Shown one piece after another: positions 8,140 to 12,722 of a DNA stretch of 12,722 nucleotides (within the stretch, counting starts at the first letter, position 1; each line of letters starts with the position of its first letter). This stretch comes from UBA11524 sp051886675 (GTDB lineage: Bacteria > Bacillota > Clostridia > Christensenellales > Aristaeellaceae): assembly GCA_051886675.1 (NCBI GenBank), contig JBJEYH010000282.1:1-12722 (forward strand), given 5' to 3'. The notes under the pieces were generated by a model that saw only the letters and a list, made by a program, of their open reading frames with translations, was not told where the DNA came from and did not search any database. A program made the position numbers and the translations under genes.

Positions 8140-8496
8140 TCATTTTTTGACTTCATCAGGCGAAACAGGAACAAATATTGAGTCTCCGCATGCCATGTGC
8201 CCCCAACTCCCCCACATGATTTCTCGGTACAGCTGTCCTGTCCGGGAGTCTGAAACAACCTGGTCAACAAGTTTATACGGGTCAACCTTCAAAGTGAACT
8301 GTACTTCGCGGGCGGAATAGGGAAAATCAGAGTGTCGCAGGCATCCGGTATGGATTTTAGAAAGCAGCTCGACAAACGCTCCATCATCAATGTATTGATA
8401 CGCGTCTCCCGTCCGGATATAGGGATGGGCTCCGCCATCTTCAATGACAATGCAAAAGAAAGTGTTGTCACCCGGAGCGTTCTGATACGTGAACAA
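8140..8496 (-). CDS. Unrecognised 118-residue protein, probably 5'-truncated
   Basis: The ORF reads FTYQNAPGDNTFFCIVIEDG... and ends SIFVPVSPDEVKK. I do not recognise the family. It is acidic and aromatic, with no signal peptide, TM segment or obvious catalytic motif; a WGSWGH stretch lies near residue 95. The only start at the 5' end is TTG at 8496, inside the T tract of the rubrerythrin terminator, without a convincing ribosome binding site. The frame stays open back into the rubrerythrin tail. It therefore looks like the C-terminal part of a gene whose front was replaced. Its DNA is visibly more AT-rich than its neighbours, which suggests a different origin. It is flanked on both sides by copies of the rubrerythrin tail plus terminator. 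It could be a pseudogene or could be expressed by readthrough. Confidence 0.45.
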   Translation of the reverse strand: MFTYQNAPGDNTFFCIVIEDGGAHPYIRTGDAYQYIDDGAFVELLSKIHTGCLRHSDFPYSAREVQFTLKVDPYKLVDQVVSDSRTGQLYREIMWGSWGHMACGDSIFVPVSPDEVKK

Positions 8497-8523
8497 AAGG
8501 CCAGCCCCATACAGGACTGACCC
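8495..8523 (-). terminator. Rho-independent terminator of rubrerythrin
   Basis: Minus strand: GGTCAGTCC (8522-8514), a short TGTAT loop, GGGGCTGGCC (8508-8499), then TTTT (8498-8495). It begins about 18 bases after the rubrerythrin stop. The stem relies on G-U pairs, so it works only for minus-strand RNA. Confidence 0.8.
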
Positions 8524-8540
8524 TTCAAAACCCTTTGGAA

Positions 8541-9083
8541 TTACTTGAAGTACCGCTTCAGCAGGCCCTCGAACGCCTTGCCGTGGCGGGCCTCGTCGCG
8601 GGCCATCTCGTGCACGGTGTCATGGATGGCGTCCAGGCCCAGCTCCTTGGCCTTCTTCGCCAGCTCAACCTTGCCGGCGGTCGCGCCGTTCTCGGCGTCC
8701 ACGCGCATCTCCAGGTTCTTCTTGGTGGAGTCGGTCACGACCTCGCCCAGCAGCTCGGCGAACTTCGCGGCATGCTCAGCCTCTTCGTAGGCAGCCTTCT
8801 CCCAGTACAGGCCGATCTCGGGATAGCCCTCGCGATGGGCCACGCGAGCCATCGCCAGATACATGCCCACCTCGGAGCACTCGCCCTCAAAGTTGGCGCG
8901 CAGGCCGTCGATGATCTCCTGGGGCACGCCCTTGGCCACGCCCACCACATGCTCGGCCGCCCAGGACTTCTCCTCGCCCTGGAGCACGAACTTCTCGGCA
9001 GGCACCTTGCACACCGGGCACTGCGCCGGAGGCTGCTCGCCTTCGAACACGAAACCGCATACGCTGCAAACCCACTTCTTCAT
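8541..9083 (-). CDS. Reverse rubrerythrin (rubredoxin-first, peroxide/oxygen reduction)
   Basis: 180 residues. The start at 9083 (MKKWVCSVCG) is fixed by AAGGAGGT nine bases upstream; the in-frame extension to 9188 has no site and no family match. The N-terminal rubredoxin-like domain binds one iron through C6, C9, C22 and C25 (CSVCG and CPVC). The ferritin-like four-helix domain follows, with carboxylate ligands in FEGECSEVG (64-72), ExxH at 101-104 (EAEH), E131 region (DAENGA) and ExxH at 164-167 (EARH), then the family tail FEGLLKRYFK. The order, rubredoxin first, defines the reverse rubrerythrins of clostridial anaerobes, which reduce H2O2 and O2 in the cytoplasm with NADH through partner electron carriers. 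No rubredoxin reductase is nearby. A perfect palindrome overlaps its presumed promoter, which fits control by a peroxide- or redox-sensing regulator, though I cannot name one. Confidence 0.95.
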   Translation of the reverse strand: MKKWVCSVCGFVFEGEQPPAQCPVCKVPAEKFVLQGEEKSWAAEHVVGVAKGVPQEIIDGLRANFEGECSEVGMYLAMARVAHREGYPEIGLYWEKAAYEEAEHAAKFAELLGEVVTDSTKKNLEMRVDAENGATAGKVELAKKAKELGLDAIHDTVHEMARDEARHGKAFEGLLKRYFK

Positions 9084-9138
9084 ATTGGAATGACCTCCTT
9101 CAAAAAACTCTGATTCAAAACCGCAAGGGTTGAACCGG

Positions 9139-9196
9139 GGCATATTGGAAATATACCGCCTGCGTATAGTATACACCAGTTTGATCACAAGTGAAA
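9139..9196 (-). promoter_or_regulatory. Presumed rubrerythrin promoter with two operator-like palindromes
   Basis: A -10-like TATACT (minus, 9173-9168) has only a weak -35 (TTTCAC, 9196-9191, 17-bp spacing). The perfect palindrome GTATA-G-TATAC (9164-9174) covers the -10. A second imperfect palindrome, GGCATATT-GGA-AATATACC (9139-9157, one mismatched pair), lies downstream with its centre 21 bp away, about two helical turns. Confidence 0.5.
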
Positions 9197-9222
9197 CAGG
9201 CCCGGTGAAATTTTTTTGTCAT

Positions 9223-10578
9223 TCAGCCGACGTCGGGGTACAATTTCTTCCTGCAGGCGAAGTACACCGCCGTGATGAACACCGCGCAGGCCACCCAGGT
9301 GGACGGCTCGCCCCAGGACGCGCCCCGGTAGCCCCACACCGGCACCACCAGCCACGCGCACATCAGCTTCATCACCAGCTCGATGGAGGAGGCCAGCACA
9401 GGCACCACCTTCATGCCCAGGCCCTGCATGGCCTGCCGCATGGTCACCAGCACACCCTCGGGGAAGTACAGCGGCGCGTTGATGCACAGGTTCATCACCG
9501 CCAGGCGGACGATCTCCTCGTTGCCCGTGCCGATCAGCCCGCGAATGAGGCTCTCCCCTGCCCCGTACAGGATCGCCGCCACCATCGCCGACCAGATGGC
9601 CACCATCACCGTCACCTGCCGCATGGCGATCCGGATGCGCTTCCACTGCTGCGCGCCGCGGTTCTGGCTGACGAAGGCGGATGCCGCCGTGCCCAGGGCG
9701 GAGGCAGGCTTCATCATCAGCTCCAGGATCTTCCGGGCGCCGGTGTGGGCGGTGATCACCGCCGCGCCCAGGCCGTTGATGGCCCCCTGCATCACCACCG
9801 AGCCGATGGCGTACACCGAATACATCAGCCCCATGGCCATGCCCGTGGAAGCCATTTCCCCCAGGAGCCGGCGTTCCGGCCGATCGCCCCGGGCCGGCAG
9901 ATAGTCCGCGAAGTGCCGGCGGATGTACAGCATGCTCAGCGCCGCCGAGAATCCCTGGGCGATCACCGTGGCCAGCGCCGCGCCCGTCACGCCCCAGCCC
10001 AGGGCCATCACCATCACCACGTCCAGCAGCAGGTTCAGCACGCAGGCGATCATCAGGAAGTACAGCGCCGTCCTGCTGTTGCCCAGCGCCTGCATGAACG
10101 CCGCGCAGGCATTGTAGATCACCGTCACCGCGAAGCCGCCGCAGAGGATCGCCAGATACGTGTACGCCTGCTCGAACACCGCCGCGGGAGTATTCAGCCA
10201 GCGGAGCATCGGGCGGCACAGCAGCAGCATGATGGCCGTCAGCGTCACGCCCACCAGCAGGTTCAGCGCGATCATCGCGCCCGAGGCCCGCCGCAGCCGG
10301 GGCAGATCCCGCATGCCGAACATGCGGCCCAGCACAATGCCGCAGCCGTTGGCGATGCCCATGGCGAAGGACAGGATCATCGAGTACAGAGACGCCGACG
10401 CGCCGATGGCCGCCAGGGCGCTGTCCCCCAGGAAGTGCCCGGCGATCATGGTATCCGAGATGGTATACACCTGCTGGAACAGCTGCCCCAGCAGCACCGG
10501 AAGGGAAAACAGTAGAATCAGCCGCAGCGGATTGCCCCTTGTCATATCCACCGCGCTGGCACGCTTTGTGCCGCTCAT
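9223..10578 (-). CDS. MATE family multidrug/toxin efflux transporter
   Basis: 451 residues, the usual MATE length, with about 12 hydrophobic helices in two homologous halves (about 1-225 and 235-451). The N-terminus MTRGNPLRLILLFSLPVL and the segment QLFQQVYTISDTMIAG, then ALAAIGAS, are typical of the DinF/NorM-like MATE group in Clostridia. Matching features of the second half are GLGAAVITAHTGARKI and ASAFVSQNRGA. MATE proteins export cationic drugs or other small molecules in exchange for Na+ or H+; the substrate cannot be told from sequence. GGAGG lies eight bases before the ATG. A strong promoter sits about 40 bases upstream. It is transcribed away from the GuaA-like gene and toward rubrerythrin. 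I see no good terminator in the 139-bp gap, so some readthrough into rubrerythrin is possible. Confidence 0.95.
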   Translation of the reverse strand: MSGTKRASAVDMTRGNPLRLILLFSLPVLLGQLFQQVYTISDTMIAGHFLGDSALAAIGASASLYSMILSFAMGIANGCGIVLGRMFGMRDLPRLRRASGAMIALNLLVGVTLTAIMLLLCRPMLRWLNTPAAVFEQAYTYLAILCGGFAVTVIYNACAAFMQALGNSRTALYFLMIACVLNLLLDVVMVMALGWGVTGAALATVIAQGFSAALSMLYIRRHFADYLPARGDRPERRLLGEMASTGMAMGLMYSVYAIGSVVMQGAINGLGAAVITAHTGARKILELMMKPASALGTAASAFVSQNRGAQQWKRIRIAMRQVTVMVAIWSAMVAAILYGAGESLIRGLIGTGNEEIVRLAVMNLCINAPLYFPEGVLVTMRQAMQGLGMKVVPVLASSIELVMKLMCAWLVVPVWGYRGASWGEPSTWVACAVFITAVYFACRKKLYPDVG

Positions 10579-10614
10579 GGGTACAGCCTCCGATTCCTGC
10601 GTAATGTCCGCCGT

Positions 10615-10645
10615 CCATTATAATGGAAGACCGGCCGCGGCGCAA
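10615..10645 (-). promoter_or_regulatory. Promoter of the MATE gene with palindromic -10
   Basis: Minus strand TTGCGC (10645-10640), a 17-bp spacer and a perfect TATAAT (10622-10617). The -10 is embedded in the 12-bp perfect palindrome CCATTATAATGG (10615-10626), which could serve as an operator. Confidence 0.7.
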
Positions 10646-10888
10646 GGGGTTCCGGGCTCCGGAAGCATGCGGGCGAAGCGGGCGCGATGGCGGACAATTC
10701 CGCCGGCCGGTGGGATTTTCCACCCATTTATCCGGCAAAAACAGGAAGATTTGATCCGTTTTGTGGGACTGGCATTGTGTTTTTACCGTTCTGCGCCTTC
10801 CCCCGGCGGAAGGAAAGCAGGATTCCACGCCCCCGCGTCGAATGAAATGTTGATAACCTGGTTAGGGTAAAACGGAGGAGTTGACACG
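10646..10888. other. Divergent intergenic region rich in inverted repeats
   Basis: No gene seen. Short inverted repeats: TTCCGG-GCT-CCGGAA (10650-10664), GGCGGA-CAAT-TCCGCC (10689-10704), GGTGG-GATTTT-CCACC (10709-10724, with a 6-base loop), CCTTCC-CCCGGC-GGAAGG (10796-10813) and TAACC-T-GGTTA (10854-10864). No convincing -35/-10 pair for the plus-strand gene was found. GGAGGAG (10874-10880) is its ribosome binding site. Confidence 0.55.
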
Positions 10889-12310
10889 ATGCGGGACATG
10901 ATCGTTCTCATCAACCTGGACAGCGGCGTCTGCCGCTCCATGGCGCGAAAGCTGCGGGCGGAGCATATTTATTGCAAGATTCTTCCGGCCCAGTCCACCG
11001 CCCGGGACGTCCTCAGTCAGGATGCGCTGGGCATTCTGCTGGCGGGCGCGTCCACGGGGGACAAGGCGGACATTCCCTGTCTGCAGGAGCTGCTGGACTG
11101 CGGTCTGCCCGTGCTGGGCATGGGCGACGCGGCGCTGACCCTGTGCGAGGCTCTGGGCGGCGCGCTGGGCGAAAAGGCCCGGGAGCCCGGCGTGGTGCAG
11201 GTGCGCTTTGAGGGCGAGGATCCGCTGGTGGCGCAGGTGGAATCGGGCGAACGGTATCTGCCGGCCCTGCGCTGCATGATCTTCGGCGACGACGCGGCCC
11301 TGACCCTGGCCCGCACTGACAGCGGCGCCCTGGGCTTCCGCCTGCCTGACCGGCCCGTGTACGGCCTGGCCTTCCTGCCCGAGCAGAACGATCAGGACGG
11401 CGTGCAGCTGCTGATCAACTTCTGCCAGGGGGTGTGCGGCTGTACCCTGTGGTGGAGCAACAAGGCCTTCCTGGAGCGGGCGAAGGAGGAAATCGAGCGC
11501 ACGGTGGGTTCCGCCGAAGCGCTGTGCGCCCTGTCCGGCGGCGTGGACAGCGGCGTATGCGCCATCCTGGGGCACATGGCCCTGGGGCACCGGCTGCACT
11601 GCCTGTTTGTGGATACGGGGCTGCTGCGCAAGGACGAGGGCGATCAGGTGATGGCCTTCTACCGGGAGCAGATGGGCCTGAACCTGACGCGCATCAACGC
11701 CGCGCCGGAATTCCTGACGGCCCTGCGGGGCGTGACCGATCCCGCGGAGAAGGAGCGGATCATCTATTCGCTGCTGCAGGAGATCGTGGCGCGGGAGATT
11801 GCCGCCCGGCCCCGGGTGCGCATGCTGCTCAAGGGCACCAACTACGCCGACGCGCTGGAGAGCGACGCCTGCGGCAGCGCGCCGGAGGGCGTCGACGTGG
11901 TGGAGCCCGTGCGGGAGCTGTTCAAGGACGAAATCCGCCGGGTGGGCGAGGATCTGCTGCTGCCCCCGGCGCTGATCAACCGTCAGCCCTTCCCGGGCAG
12001 CGGCCTGGCGCTGCGCATCGCCGGCGAGGTGACGGAGGAAAAGCTGTCCATCCTGCGGGAGGCGGACGCGATCTTCCGCACGGAAATGGAGGCCGACCGC
12101 CAGAGCAAGCGGCTGTACCAGTACTACGCCATGCTGGCCGACGCGCCCTTTGCCGATGGCTACGCGATCATCCTGCGGGCCATTCAGCTCAACGACGGCG
12201 TGAATCACGTGGCCTCCCGTCCGCCCTACGACCTGCTGGAGCGCATCGCCCAGCGGATCCGCGACACCCAGCCGAAGGTCAGCAGCGTTCAGTACGACCT
12301 GACGCCGTGA
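10889..12310 (+). CDS. Divergent GMP-synthase-like ATP pyrophosphatase with degenerate glutaminase domain
   Basis: 473 residues against about 510-525 for typical GuaA. The start follows GGAGGAG by eight bases. Residues 1 to about 185 align with the class I glutamine amidotransferase domain. However, the nucleophile motif LGICYG reads LGMGDA (76-81, Cys to Gly79) and the FHPE motif reads FLPE (162-165, His to Leu163), so glutamine cannot be hydrolysed. The PP-loop is intact (LSGGVDSG, 215-222), as are FVDTGLLRKDE (240-250), GVTDP (281-285) and the GTxYxDxxES-like GTNYADALES (316-325). The HHNVGG lid that normally follows is absent. VEPVRELFKDEIRRVG (338-353), RQPFPGSGLALRIAGEVTEEKL and the dimerisation region are retained, but the protein ends at YDLTP without the usual KPPATIEWE tail. 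Ordinary GMP synthase makes GMP from XMP, ATP and glutamine. This one may use another substrate or free ammonia, or be a decayed paralogue. No purine genes adjoin it. Confidence 0.85.
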   Translation: MRDMIVLINLDSGVCRSMARKLRAEHIYCKILPAQSTARDVLSQDALGILLAGASTGDKADIPCLQELLDCGLPVLGMGDAALTLCEALGGALGEKAREPGVVQVRFEGEDPLVAQVESGERYLPALRCMIFGDDAALTLARTDSGALGFRLPDRPVYGLAFLPEQNDQDGVQLLINFCQGVCGCTLWWSNKAFLERAKEEIERTVGSAEALCALSGGVDSGVCAILGHMALGHRLHCLFVDTGLLRKDEGDQVMAFYREQMGLNLTRINAAPEFLTALRGVTDPAEKERIIYSLLQEIVAREIAARPRVRMLLKGTNYADALESDACGSAPEGVDVVEPVRELFKDEIRRVGEDLLLPPALINRQPFPGSGLALRIAGEVTEEKLSILREADAIFRTEMEADRQSKRLYQYYAMLADAPFADGYAIILRAIQLNDGVNHVASRPPYDLLERIAQRIRDTQPKVSSVQYDLTP

Positions 12311-12328
12311 CCCATGCTGCACCTCACA

Positions 12329-12358
12329 GCCGCGCACCGTCAGGGTGCGCGGCTTTTT
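12329..12358 (+). terminator. Rho-independent terminator of the GuaA-like gene
   Basis: The stem GCCGCGCACC (12329-12338) pairs with GGTGCGCGGC (12344-12353) across a five-base loop and is followed by TTTTT (12354-12358), starting 18 bases after the stop. Its stem is also the hairpin found in each downstream repeat unit (12501 and 12672). Confidence 0.9.
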
Positions 12359-12361
12359 GCG

Positions 12362-12722
12362 CCCTGCCCCAGCTGCGCTCCGGCGAGTCCCCCGCCGGAT
12401 GTCGCGGGAATCCCCCTGCGGCGAAGCAGCGGTGCGCAGCGTCTTCCGCGCACGACCGCTTCGTCCCGCGCGTCTCCCCGTTCCTCCGCGACACAGCAAG
12501 GCCGCGCACCTTCACGATGCGCGGCTTTCTCTCCCTGCCCCGGCTGCGCTCCGGCAAGTCCCCCGCCGGGTGTCGCAGGAATCCCCCTGCGGCGAGGCAG
12601 TGGTGCGCAGCGTCCTCCGCGCATGACCGCTTCATCCTGCGTGCATCCCCGTTCCTCCGCGACATGACAAGGCCGCGCACCTTCACGATGCGCGGCTTTC
12701 TCTCCCTGCCCCGGCTGCGCTC
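12362..12722. repeat. 171-bp tandem repeat array, continuing beyond the window
   Basis: Two complete units (12362-12532, 12533-12703) and the start of a third (12704 onward) share a period of exactly 171 bp. The full units differ at 16 positions by my alignment (about 90 percent identity), and 15 of those are transitions. Each full unit ends with the hairpin GCCGCGCA...TGCGCGGC plus TTTCTCTC (12501, 12672), the same stem as the terminator at 12329. Inner inverted repeats include CCGGC...GCCGG and GTGCGC...GCGCAC. The length is a multiple of three, so open frames persist, but the differences are spread evenly over codon positions. No gene is called here. Confidence 0.9.

Noticed and set aside
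9084..9188. Longer rubrerythrin start at 9188
   Set aside because: The extra 35 residues have no family match, overlap the presumed promoter, and lack a ribosome binding site; AAGGAGGT points to 9083.
9186..9222. Terminator between the MATE gene and rubrerythrin
   Set aside because: The TCAC/GTGA arms are only four bases and the T run (9211-9217) is on the plus strand, so it would not stop the minus-strand MATE transcript.
10646..10888. Known purine riboswitch upstream of the GuaA-like gene
   Set aside because: I could not find the conserved three-way-junction purine aptamer core; only simple inverted repeats are present.
9185..12499. Long minus-strand ORFs of 547 (9185-10828) and 545 (10862-12499) codons
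   Set aside because: One is an alternative frame of the MATE gene, the other antisense to the GuaA-like gene; both are low-complexity shadows of clear family members.
12314..12686. Overlapping ORFs on both strands within the tandem repeats
   Set aside because: Unit length divisible by three keeps frames open, but unit differences are spread evenly over codon phases (5/5/6) and no frame has a ribosome binding site.
12362..12722. CRISPR array
   Set aside because: The whole 171-bp unit is conserved; there are no short repeats separated by unique spacers and no cas genes.

Overview
The window reads as a GC-rich, anaerobic, gut-type Firmicute (Clostridia in the broad sense). This is an inference from three things: a reverse-type rubrerythrin, a large BspA-like leucine-rich-repeat surface protein with bacterial Ig-like domains, and strong AGGAGG-type ribosome binding sites next to compact sigma-A-like promoters. 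I saw no tRNA, rRNA or CRISPR array.

Layout, left to right. Positions 1 to about 1315 (minus strand) hold an interior piece of a phage- or mobile-element-type polyvalent protein. It carries a nuclease-like module of the barnase/EndoU/colicin/RelE type, then a shortened ADP-ribosyltransferase-like module, and it runs off the left edge. Positions 1386-2723 (plus) encode a polytopic membrane protein. It converges, through a two-way hairpin terminator, on a 1387-residue secreted LRR/Ig-like protein (2893-7056, minus). Further right on the minus strand are a two-TM protein with a probable PH-like domain (7263-7847), a scarred segment (about 8006-8580), reverse rubrerythrin (8541-9083) and a MATE exporter (9223-10578). 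Divergent from the exporter is a GMP-synthase-like protein (10889-12310, plus). It is followed by a terminator and by the start of a 171-bp tandem repeat array that continues past the right edge.

The genes do not form one pathway. Most have their own promoter or terminator, so this looks like accessory chromosomal DNA with single-gene units. Rubrerythrin (peroxide detoxification) and the MATE pump (export) are stress-type functions that lie side by side on the same strand.

The most unusual items are four. (1) The GuaA-like protein has lost the glutaminase Cys and His, the HHNVGG lid motif and the C-terminal KPPATIEWE tail, yet keeps an intact ATP-pyrophosphatase loop. (2) A short AT-richer ORF sits between two copies of the rubrerythrin 3' end plus terminator. 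(3) The 171-bp tandem repeat carries a terminator-like hairpin in each unit, and its copy-to-copy differences show no codon periodicity. (4) The polyvalent-protein fragment has its toxin-like modules bracketed by a repeated linker.
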